From Saitoella complicata NRRL Y-17804 (lineage: Eukaryota; Ascomycota; Saitoellomycetes; Saitoellales; Saitoellaceae): 64,000 bases of DNA. The notes beneath the pieces are model-generated. The model was given only the letters and a program-made list of their open reading frames with translations. It did not search any database and was not told the origin of the DNA. The stretch spans positions 248,001 through 312,000 of the forward strand of contig NW_017566993.1 in assembly GCF_001661265.1 (NCBI RefSeq). Direction: 5' to 3'. Positions 55,251 to 64,000 of the stretch are shown here, one piece after another. The translations under genes were made by a program, and so were the position numbers. How positions within the stretch are numbered: the stretch's first letter is position 1; each line of letters begins with the position of its first letter.

Positions 55251-58141
55251 TTAATAAGCCTTCATGGCATCCAACACAACATCCTTCAACGTTTTCGGAA
55301 CAGCCTCATTCGTCGCTCTAATCGTGCACCGGAATAACTGTGAGTCATCGTTAGCATGCCACATTTCACTGCTGCAAGAAGGGATACCTACGTTCTGATC
55401 CATATTCGGCTCCAACCTCATCAACACACCAATCTTTCCGGTCTTGCTATGCAACACACCAGCACCAACGATATTCTTCGGGTTCTGATCGACACCATCC
55501 AACACTGCCCACCTCAATCCCTCGACCAATCTCCTGTTTCTAGCCAAGTCAATGCGTTCGCCAGAGACGGGACTGAAAATCTTTTGTGCCTCGCGCTCAC
55601 CACCGCCGATCTGCTTCCATCGTGGGAAGAAGTCATCCGCGCCAAGTTGAGCAGGCTCGATGAATTTGTTGAGCGTGACGGGGAGTTTGAGCGTTACTGC
55701 CTGTAACGCACCCGCAAGATACGAAATTCGAATCGTAGGTGCCTCGCGGAAGACACCCAAGCACTCAACGTTGAGCATCTGCTGCGTCTGTCCCTCCGCT
55801 GGCAGAGTCGTACTCGGCAAATGCGGGCTAGTGATCGACAAGGCACTCTTATCAGGGTTCTCCACCGTTGAAGTAAGAGACTGGTATGTCGCCGTCGTCT
55901 TGTTTCCAAAATACAACGCCACACGTCCCAACGGCCCATGAAACTCCGACCGCCACCCAATCTGAATCTGCTCATCCTCATATAAAACACCCTCATTCCG
56001 TGACAGAAGAGAGTAATACCCTTCCTCCCACCCAGGACTGAGATGCGCCGCGCTAGCCAAGTTCGGGAACAATGGCGCAGCCAAATTCACCGGACTATTC
56101 ATATCCAAACCACTCATCACCAACTCCTGCCCAGGCGACGTCGCGTTTCCGTTCGCCTCCGTCCTCTTCTGCACACCGCTCAAATTCAACTTCAGAGCTT
56201 CCTTCTCGTTGCTCGCGTCCTTCCCACCCAAGACCCAGATGCGTTTATCCTCCGTCTCGCCAGTCTTTCCATGCAATCGCTTCAACAATGCACTCTGTCG
56301 TTCCGGAAATGGTGGCATCTCCTCCAACACAGTTTGCATCAGATCATCGGTAGGCATGGAAACCAACGCCAGATACTCACACGCCCTCTGCTGTAACTCC
56401 GCATCGATGCTCTTGCTATACGTGTTGAACACTTTCATGCACACATGCTTGATCTCCGGAAACAAGTTGATGAACTTGACATACGTGCTCAACAACATTG
56501 CCCTCGTCCCCGGGGAGCACACCGCGAACTTGGAATGAACCGCATTAAACTGATCAATAGGTGCCGAACCAGGTGTGTTGGCGATCAAATGCCCGTACTC
56601 ACCCAAGATGTATCCACCAACTCTTACCAAGCTCTCATGACATGCTGGACTCTTGAGGTGCTGCAATACCGTCATAGCGGCATACTCCTGCAACTCCTCA
56701 TTATTCGTCACGATCTGCACGACACGTTCCCAAACCTCGTCACTGACATAATCTCCTGCAAAACTTAGCAATTGCAGAGTGATGTCGATGTACCACGTCG
56801 CGTCCGTTGCAAACTTCTCCGTCAAGATTGCGATCTTCAAAACCATCTCCTCGCGGATAGAATAATCCGCGCTTTGCAAATACCTCAACAATTCCGCTAC
56901 GACAACCTGTGCGTTCGACGAATCGCACATGCTGTACAACAAATCCAGTCCTCGCCGTCTGACAGAAATATCTCGATCCCGTAATGACTGAATGATAGTA
57001 GCCTGGTGCTTCTGCAGCGGTCTCAAATCCTCCAAGGTTGATGCCAAGTGCGTCATCGTCTCCAATCCCAAATACCTCACATTCGTCTCCCTGCTCGAAA
57101 TGAACTTGCCGAGTAATGCCGTGCATTGCGCCAAGTACTCCTGAGATGATGGCGCAGATGAAAGGTGAATGGAAAGGTTGATAGCTTCGAAGAGAATTGC
57201 GTTTTGCGCATTGTTCTGCTGTACGTTCTTCTGCGGTTCTGACGCCGTGTCGAGGATTCTCTGGAGTGATTTGCCGATAAGTTTCTGGACTGTTGGGTCA
57301 TCTGATGGCGGGTAATACTGAAGCAACCGCAAAAGCTTGACTTGCAACCACGGGATTGGTACATTGTAGTACAGGTACTCCTCCGAATATTCCCGCTTCA
57401 CAACGAGTCTGTATAGTCGTCCAGCAGCCTTGACCAAACTCGCTTGCCACAACTCCGGGCTATCCTGTACCAATGCTAGCACGAGCGAAGACACGGACAA
57501 CGTCACACCAAGATCCGGGTCATCCATGATGGCAATGATGCGCTCTACCCACGAGGGCTGGATAATCCCTGGGTATTTCCGGTATAGTCTGAGTAATGTA
57601 AGAGCAGCCTTCTTCTTCACAAACGGCTTACTCGTCGGTGAGATAAGTAGTCGGTGTACATCCGGACTCAACACCTCCGCCATTTCCTTACTTCCGACGT
57701 TCGCGATGGCGTGAAGGGCAAGGCAATTGAACAGTTCGCTGTTTACGTCGAGATCTTTCTTGATGGAGTTGATGACGAGGTGCAGGAGTTCGTGGTTTTC
57801 GTGGAGCATGAGCGTGACGGCGAGGTATCCGATCTGCTTTTCTGAGTATTTCGAGGAGGACACGAGGGTGACTGCCTCCAAATGACCGAAGGAGACATCC
57901 CAGCCAAGGATGTAGATATAGAGCAACTGTATGGCAGATTAGCAGAGCTCGAATGCCTCTGTCAACCCGTCCACCCTACCTTACAAACATATTTCTTCCG
58001 CTGATACCCATCCAACTTCGCTTCCTTAAACTTTGACCGAATATTGGCCAGCTCCTTATTGATTCGCTTCTCTTCCAATTCGCGTACTCTCGCATTTCTC
58101 AGATCCGAGATGAAGACGACAAGACCACGCATCGACGACAT
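55251..58141 (-). CDS. APL3: AP-2 adaptor complex alpha subunit
   Basis: Exons 58141-57980, 57926-55392 and 55337-55251 give 927 aa. It starts [20 protein letters not shown] and has the alpha-adaptin trunk: [49 protein letters not shown], then HEAT repeats, a hinge near residues 600-690 and an appendage domain. The last intron (55391-55338, 54 nt, branch GCTAAC) has no stop and keeps frame, so it is easily missed; its removal gives [20 protein letters not shown]. The complex recruits clathrin cargo at the plasma membrane. Confidence 0.94.
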
Positions 58142-58316
58142 GATGGCTGGTCAATCCTGGATGAATGCTCAGTGCGACGTGTTACGGTACGCTGGCCGTA
58201 TGTGGTGCCCCTGAACGACTCACACCAGCTACAGAGCAGCCGCGCGCGGGGATCCTGGATCCGCGACCCGCCATTCCGAAATCCCTCCTCGACCACCATT
58301 GATCTGTAGCAATTGG

Positions 58317-59285
58317 ATGCTCAGGACCGTAAAGGCATTGCTCACAAACACTTCTCCACTCTCTCGCTTGACACGACTCTACTCCACTAACATGAGCAAG
58401 AACTTGACTGGAAAGACGATCCTGATTGTTAGTGGTTGGATCCCGCTCATACTACGGATGGCTGACATTCAATGACAAACAGACCGGTGGCTCGTCAGGT
58501 ATCGGAAAAGCTACCGCCTACGAATTTGCCCAGACTGCTTCCAACCTCAAGCTCATCCTCACCGCTCGTCGCCTCGAGACTCTTCAAGCTATTGCGAAAG
58601 ACATCGAATCGCAGTTCCAGGGAACCAAGGTCCATGCCGTCAAGCTCGACGTCTCCAACCTCAAGGAGGTGAACGGCTTCGTCGACGCCTTGCCTGAAGA
58701 GTTCAGGGACATTGACGTCCTCGTCAACAACGCCGGTTTCGTTCACGGCATGGACAAAGTCGGCTCAATCGCCGAAGAAGACGTCACAGGAATGATCAAC
58801 GTAAGAGCGTATACTTCAACGGACAGAAATACATTCACTAATACTTCTTACAGACCAACGTCATCGGCCTCATCCAAATGACCCAAACCATCATCTCCAA
58901 GATCATGCTCCCAAAAGACAAAGGCGACATCGTCAACATCGGCTCCATCGCCGGCCGAGAACCCTACGCCGGTGGCTCAATCTACTGCGCAACCAAAGCC
59001 GCCGTCCGTTCATTCTCCGATTCTCTTCGCCGCGAACTCATCTCCACTCGTCTTCGTGTGATGAATGTTGATCCCGGGCAGGTGTTGACCGAGTTCAGTG
59101 TGGTCAGGTTTAAGGGGGATAAGGAGAAGGCTGATAAGGTCTATGAGGGGGTTGAGCCTTTGACGCCGGAGGACATTGCGGAATGTATTGTGTTTGCGTG
59201 TGGGAGGAGGCAGAATGTTGTCGTTGCTGACATGCTCTTGTTCCCTAGCCACCAGGCCGGAGCTGGTGCTATGCACAGGAAGTAG
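58317..59285 (+). CDS. Short-chain dehydrogenase, YdfG/Ymr226c-like (serine/3-hydroxy acid)
   Basis: Exons 58317-58427, 58483-58800 and 58854-59285 give 286 aa. The Rossmann motif TGGSSGIGKA is split from its strand (KTILI) by intron 1, with a GTTAGT donor. NNAGFVHGMDKVG, SIAGREPYAGGS and the catalytic YCATKAA follow, then NVDPGQVLTEFSVVR. The first 25 residues (MLRTVKALLTNTSPLSRLTR, then LYSTN) look like a mitochondrial presequence before MSKNLTGKT, so two start codons may give two locations. The family oxidises L-serine and related 3-hydroxy acids with NADP+. Confidence 0.9.
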
Positions 59286-59352
59286 TGAGCACCATGCTAC
59301 CACAGGTGAAGATTGGAGGAATGTATGATACTATATCAATGATATCCAGAGT

Positions 59353-59910
59353 TTAGGCCTTCTTGATCTCGCGCACCGTGCTTCCGTCGGGCTCTCCGAT
59401 GTCCTCGTTCCACAATTCTGGCTTCTCTTTCTCGAATTTCTCGAACAACTCTGTGCATTCTGGATCGTCGGCCACAATGACCTCCACACCATGCTCCTTG
59501 AGCAGGGCCTCTCCTCCCATATAGTGCTTGTTCTCGCCGATGACGATCTGTATGCCGGAACATTAGCCCGATTCATTTGAATAATTATATCCAGAACACA
59601 CCCGTGGAATACGATACAACAACACACTCCCCGTACACATGAGACACGGACTCAACGTCGTATACATCGTACACTCCCTATACACCTCCGCCTTCAACCT
59701 CCCAATATTCTGCAAACAATCCGTCTCACCATGCAAAATCGGTGATCCCTTCTGCTCGCGCTTGTTATGTCCCACGCCGAGGAGTTTGGGGCCGTCAGGG
59801 GTGTGTTGGACGAGGGCTGCGCCGATGGGTATGCCGTCTGTTTGGTAGGAGAGGAGGGCTTGGTCGTAGGCGACTTTGAGGAATTCACGGTCGTCGTCGG
59901 TGAGAGGCAT
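59353..59910 (-). CDS. FCY1: Cytosine deaminase
   Basis: Exons 59910-59602 and 59547-59353 give 167 aa. The zinc site is intact: HGETDCLQNIGR (His and proton-shuttling Glu) and TTLSPCLMCTGSVLLY (two Cys). The splice restores RIPRIVIGENKHYMGGEALL. The C-terminus reads LWNEDIGEPDGSTVREIKKA. It converts cytosine to uracil in pyrimidine salvage. Size and the two-exon layout fit fungal Fcy1. It converges on the SDR gene and diverges from the glycine dehydrogenase gene. Confidence 0.95.
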
Positions 59911-60421
59911 GATGATAGGGAACCTTGGAGGGGATCAGATGAACTTGTTATTTCTACGGGGACGATTTCTCTTGGCTAAACAGAACAGCCGACAGCCGAG
60001 TGACCCGAAGGGCTGGCACCCCCTGTACCGGCAGCTGTCATCTGCCATCTGCCGTCTCCGGGTCATCCAGCTCTGTCGTGGTTTTTCCGCCTCAAATAAT
60101 TTTTTGTGCGATTCCACTGAGTCCTCCACCGAGTACCGGCCGGTTATGCGATAGAGAGAAAGTTAAAACTGGTCCGTGTGCCGCTCTCCCCCTCTCTCAT
60201 CGTCTCATCGACTGCCAAACTCTTCGCTGAACCCCGGGGCATCAACGGCATTCACTCCTGGTCTTGTCCGAGGAGACCTCTCACAACCCCCCTCTCCCGA
60301 GTCGTTCGAAATCTAAGGTTATCGCCGTGCGCATACCCGACGCTAACGCGCCCGCATACGTACGAACCCGGGTCCACACCTGAGATCTTGCAAAACACAA
60401 TACCAGAGCATTCATTCCCCA
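59911..60421. promoter_or_regulatory. Divergent promoter, FCY1 and GCV2
   Basis: 511 bp between two divergent start codons. No coding content recognised; the GCV2-proximal half is pyrimidine-rich, as often seen upstream of fungal starts. Confidence 0.45.
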
Positions 60422-63400
60422 ATGATGCTGCCAGTTATCAGAGGACGTGCCGTCACTTTGAGAGCCGCTGCTCGTCCAGCTGCTTTGCAATTGAGCGTGC
60501 TCAATGCCCGTAAGACAGCTCTTCCGGTGTTCCGCCGCACGTACCTCCATTCAACTCAATCCACAGTCACCGATGCACCAACGAAGAAAAACATCTTCGC
60601 TCCTCTCGATACCTTTGCCAGGCGCCATATCGGCCCGCACGAATCCTCAAACTCGGAGAAAATGCTGAAGAAGCTCGGCTTTGAAAACTTTGATGAGTTT
60701 ATCAAGACTACCATTCCGCCCTCTGTGCTCTCCTCCCGCGATCTCAAGATCTCCGAACCACTCTCAGAACGGGAATTACACAAACGTCTCGACGAGCTGG
60801 CTGATAAAAATAAGGTCAATCGCTCGTATATCGGAATGGGCTATACGGGCTCCATCACGCCTGCTCCCATCACTCGCAATATCCTGGAGAACCCTGCGTG
60901 GTACACCCAGTATACCCCATACCAAGCCGAGATCTCTCAGGGTCGATTGGAAGGACTCTTGAATTGGCAAACCTTGGTTTCTGAACTTACTGGTCTCAGC
61001 ATCAGTAACGCCAGTTTACTGGATGAAGCCACAGCCGCGGCTGAAGGTATGGCGATGTGTGTGTCAACCGCCCTTCCTAAAATGAAGAAGAGCGACTCCA
61101 AAAAGATTGTTTTCTTCGTCGACGCAAACTGCCATCCGCAGACTATCAATGTCGTCCAAGCCCGCGCGCACGATCTTGGCGTTCAAGTTCGTGTTGGCAA
61201 TGCACTTTCCGATCTCAAGGATCACTCACAATCGTCCTCGGAGCACCTAGTTGGTGTTTTGGTCCAATACCCCGATACCAATGGCCAAATCATCGACTAT
61301 ACCCCCTTGAAGGAGAAGTTGGGTGACAAGACCCCTCTCTTGGCTGCTACGAACCTACTGGCATTGACCCTCCTAAAGCCACCACCAGCCTCCATCCTCC
61401 TCGGCAGCTCCCAAAATTTCGGTATACCAATGGCGTATGGTGGACCCCACGCGGCCTTCCTCGCCTGTTCAGACGAATACAAACGCCGCATGCCTGGTCG
61501 CCTCGTCGGTGTCTCCAAGGACACGAGTGGACGTCGTGCACTCCGTCTCGCGCTCCAGACCCGCGAACAGCATATCCGTCGCGAAAAAGCCACTTCGAAT
61601 ATTTGTACCGCGCAGGCGCTCTTGGCTAATATGGCGGCCATGTATGCCGTCTATCATGGGCCGGTGGGGTTGAAGCAGATCGCGGAGAGGATCAGGGGGA
61701 TGACACAGGTCCTTGCTGAGGGGATCCAGAAAGGCGATGCCGGGGACGTGCAGGGCAGTGGATTGTTCTTTGACACACTCACTATCCGAGTGAAGGACAG
61801 GGAGGCGCTCCTGAAAAAGGCCGAGGAGCAGGGCATCAACTTCAGGAAACACTCTACTGAGAACACCGTCGGTATCACGTTGGACGAGACCGTCACAGAA
61901 GCCGACGTGAACGACCTTCTCCGATTGTTTGGTTGCAACCAGATGGCCTCTGAGATCGCCCAAGCAATGAATGGACCCAAACCGCTTCCCGAGGCGTTTC
62001 AACGCAGTGGTAAAGTCCTTCAACAACCGGTCTTCAACACATACGGCTCCGAAACCGAGCTTCTCCGGTACATGCACCACCTTCAATCCAAGGATCTCTC
62101 GCTTACGCACTCCATGATTCCCCTTGGGTCTTGCACCATGAAGCTCAACGCGACCTCCGAAATGCTGGCACTCTCCAAGCCAGAGTTCATGAACCTGCAC
62201 CCCTTCGTACCGAAGGACCAGGCTCAGGGCTATGCTGAGCTTATTTCGGAGCTCGAAAAGGACTTGAGCGAAATCACTGGATTCGACGCAGTGAGTTTGC
62301 AACCCAACTCTGGTGCACAGGGAGAGTACGCCGGTCTCCGCGTGATCCGCGCCTACCTCGATGCTCAAGGCCAAGGCCACCGCGACGTCTGTCTCATCCC
62401 GGTCTCTGCACACGGCACAAACCCTGCCTCAGCCGCCATGTGTGGTCTTCGCGTCGTCCCCGTCAAGTGCGACAAAGACGGTAACCTCGACATGTCTGAC
62501 CTCGCTTCCAAAGCCGAGAAGCACAAGGATTCTTTGGCGGCGTTCATGGTCACTTACCCCTCCACCTTCGGAGTCTTCGAACCCCGGGTAAAGGAAGCGT
62601 GTGAGATTATCCATAAGAATGGAGGACAGGTATACATGGATGGTGCGAACATGAATGCGCAGATTGGGTTGTGTTCGCCTGGGGAGATCGGAGCGGATGT
62701 TTGTCATTTGAACCTGCACAAGACATTCTGTATTCCGCATGGAGGAGGCGGACCTGGTGTTGGACCCATCGGTGTCAAGGCACACCTCCAGCCCTACTTG
62801 ATGGAGCACCCCATTGTGTCGACGGGTGTAGGTGAGAAGGGAGTTCCTCCGGTCGCCGCTGCACCGTGGGGAAGTGCAGGAATCTTACCTATCAGCTGGA
62901 GTTACATCAAGATGATGGGTGCGAATGGTCTTACGCACGCTACCAAGATCGCCTTGTTGAGTGCGAACTACATGGCAAAGAGGCTGGCTGAGCACTATAA
63001 GATTCTCTACACCAACGAACACGGGATGGTGGCTCACGAGTTCATCCTCGATGTTCGTGGGTTCAAGGCGTCAGCTGGAATCGAGGCGGTTGATATTGCG
63101 AAGAGGTTGCAGGACTACGGCTTCCACGCTCCCACGATGAGCTGGCCCGTTGCGAACACCCTGATGATTGAGCCCACCGAATCAGAATCATTGGCAGAGT
63201 TGGACAGATACTGCGATGCCTTGATTGCGATCCGAGAGGAAATCGCCGAGATCGAGCGTGACGAGCAGCCACGTGATAGCAACCTTCTCAAGAACTCTCC
63301 ACACACTCAGCGCGATTTGTTGGTTGGCGAATGGAAGGATCGCAGCTATTCGAGAGAACGTGCTGCGTATCCATTACCGTGGCTGCAGGAGAAGAAGTTT

Positions 63401-63517
63401 TGGCCGAGCGTGGGACGATTGGATGATGCGTACGGTGACTTGAACTTGTTTTGCACGTGTGATCCTGTCGCAGCCGAGGAGGAAGGAGAAAGGCCGTACG
63501 GGGGTGTCGGTGTATGA
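60422..63517 (+). CDS. GCV2: Glycine dehydrogenase (decarboxylating), P protein of the glycine cleavage system
   Basis: A single exon of 1031 aa. A presequence (MMLPVIRGRAVTLRAAARPA) leads to FARRHIGPHESSNSEKMLKK. The N-terminal lobe has YIGMGYTGSITPAPITRNIL and NPAWYTQYTPYQAEISQGRL. The C-terminal lobe holds the PLP-binding lysine in HLNLHKTFCIPHGGGGPGVG, with HGTNPASAAMCG and GANMNAQIGL before it. It decarboxylates glycine and passes the aminomethyl group to lipoyl H protein in mitochondria, linking to one-carbon folate metabolism. Length is normal for the dimer-type enzyme. Confidence 0.97.
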   Translation: MMLPVIRGRAVTLRAAARPAALQLSVLNARKTALPVFRRTYLHSTQSTVTDAPTKKNIFAPLDTFARRHIGPHESSNSEKMLKKLGFENFDEFIKTTIPPSVLSSRDLKISEPLSERELHKRLDELADKNKVNRSYIGMGYTGSITPAPITRNILENPAWYTQYTPYQAEISQGRLEGLLNWQTLVSELTGLSISNASLLDEATAAAEGMAMCVSTALPKMKKSDSKKIVFFVDANCHPQTINVVQARAHDLGVQVRVGNALSDLKDHSQSSSEHLVGVLVQYPDTNGQIIDYTPLKEKLGDKTPLLAATNLLALTLLKPPPASILLGSSQNFGIPMAYGGPHAAFLACSDEYKRRMPGRLVGVSKDTSGRRALRLALQTREQHIRREKATSNICTAQALLANMAAMYAVYHGPVGLKQIAERIRGMTQVLAEGIQKGDAGDVQGSGLFFDTLTIRVKDREALLKKAEEQGINFRKHSTENTVGITLDETVTEADVNDLLRLFGCNQMASEIAQAMNGPKPLPEAFQRSGKVLQQPVFNTYGSETELLRYMHHLQSKDLSLTHSMIPLGSCTMKLNATSEMLALSKPEFMNLHPFVPKDQAQGYAELISELEKDLSEITGFDAVSLQPNSGAQGEYAGLRVIRAYLDAQGQGHRDVCLIPVSAHGTNPASAAMCGLRVVPVKCDKDGNLDMSDLASKAEKHKDSLAAFMVTYPSTFGVFEPRVKEACEIIHKNGGQVYMDGANMNAQIGLCSPGEIGADVCHLNLHKTFCIPHGGGGPGVGPIGVKAHLQPYLMEHPIVSTGVGEKGVPPVAAAPWGSAGILPISWSYIKMMGANGLTHATKIALLSANYMAKRLAEHYKILYTNEHGMVAHEFILDVRGFKASAGIEAVDIAKRLQDYGFHAPTMSWPVANTLMIEPTESESLAELDRYCDALIAIREEIAEIERDEQPRDSNLLKNSPHTQRDLLVGEWKDRSYSRERAAYPLPWLQEKKFWPSVGRLDDAYGDLNLFCTCDPVAAEEEGERPYGGVGV

Positions 63518-64000
63518 TACGAAGGGGATGAGATGGACGGAAGCGGTGATTAAGATATGAAATGGGATAGGCTGGGCGTTTGTGACATTCAACTGTGTAT
63601 GGGTACACTTGGCGGGGCCGTCTTAACACGCCCAATAATACGAGCATAATTAGCAAGCAAGGCAAATTGGACAGAACAGCGGATGTTCGATGTATTCTAT
63701 TCTCTATGGACGTGTGTGTGAGACGGTGTTAAAAGCGTTCGGCGCACGGCATGTCAAAAATGCCTCAGCTTCCGGTCGGGCTCAATGTTGTACGAGACGC
63801 GCACCTGCACAGAAATTGGGTCTGAACCCCATCTAGATCTTACGGTCCGTCATGAGCGTTAACATATGAAAAGCTGCTGCAGCCGAGTCTCTCACTGCCA
63901 CTGGCAAAAACACCTCAAAGTGCGTCACTGGCGTCGCAACATACTGACGAGAGGTTTCCAATATTGCCGATCGGTAGTCATGCCCTCCTCTCGCCTAAAC
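63518..64000. other. Intergenic region at the window end
   Basis: 3' flank of GCV2 and an unresolved stretch up to the window edge. I see no supported gene or RNA; any gene starting near 63900-64000 would be cut off. Confidence 0.4.

Overview
The window is a gene-dense stretch of a fungal nuclear genome. It carries 37 well-supported protein genes on both strands, most separated by only 40-700 bp. Introns are short (mostly 45-65 nt) with GTNNGT donors, CTAAC/CTGAC-like branch points and NAG acceptors. The gene set is fungal: a Zn2Cys6 factor, the Ist2 anoctamin, fungal-type ATP synthase subunit k, Vac1/Pep7, ERG25, a GPI-anchored amylase and HAC1. A complex I assembly factor (NDUFAF3) argues against Saccharomyces and Schizosaccharomyces. 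Several protein details (IPK1, ATP synthase k, HacA-like bZIP) look ascomycete. I infer an ascomycete, perhaps an early-diverging one, but cannot name the species.

Layout. 0-10.8 kb: JMJD4-like oxygenase, EPL1 (NuA4), calcineurin B, an unknown protein, ATP synthase k, mitochondrial uS9, eEF1B-gamma with an intronic box C/D snoRNA, and an Ngl2-type nuclease. 10.8-15.2 kb: the only long gene-poor, AT-rich stretch, holding degenerate repeats, hairpins and a possible transposase relic. 15.2-34.6 kb: quinone oxidoreductase-like MDR, a small unknown protein, Vac1, succinyl-CoA ligase beta, Sfl1-type HSF factor, Cid-family nucleotidyltransferase, Bud13, EMC10, Pyp-type tyrosine phosphatase, NDUFAF3, omega-like GST, PA-TM-RING ligase and an Ino4-like bHLH factor. 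35-41 kb: HAC1 bZIP of the unfolded protein response, a GPI-anchored alpha-amylase-family enzyme and a Zn2Cys6 regulator. 41-64 kb: IPK1, Sec4/Rab8, NCS1 permease, ERG25, a DEDDh exonuclease, ARP5, Ist2, a large metallothionein, AP-2 alpha, an SDR, cytosine deaminase and glycine dehydrogenase.

The genes are mostly unrelated housekeeping functions rather than one cluster. Loose themes are secretion and ER (EMC10, HAC1, Sec4, Vac1, AP-2, Ist2), chromatin (EPL1, ARP5), mitochondria (uS9m, subunit k, NDUFAF3, LSC2, GCV2) and nucleobase uptake and salvage (NCS1 permease, cytosine deaminase). I see no CRISPR array, operon, tRNA, rRNA or intact mobile element. The most rewarding signals are a snR38-like snoRNA kept inside the eEF1B-gamma gene, a probable Ire1-type 32-nt intron in HAC1 that switches reading frame, and a metallothionein whose exons coincide with its repeat units.
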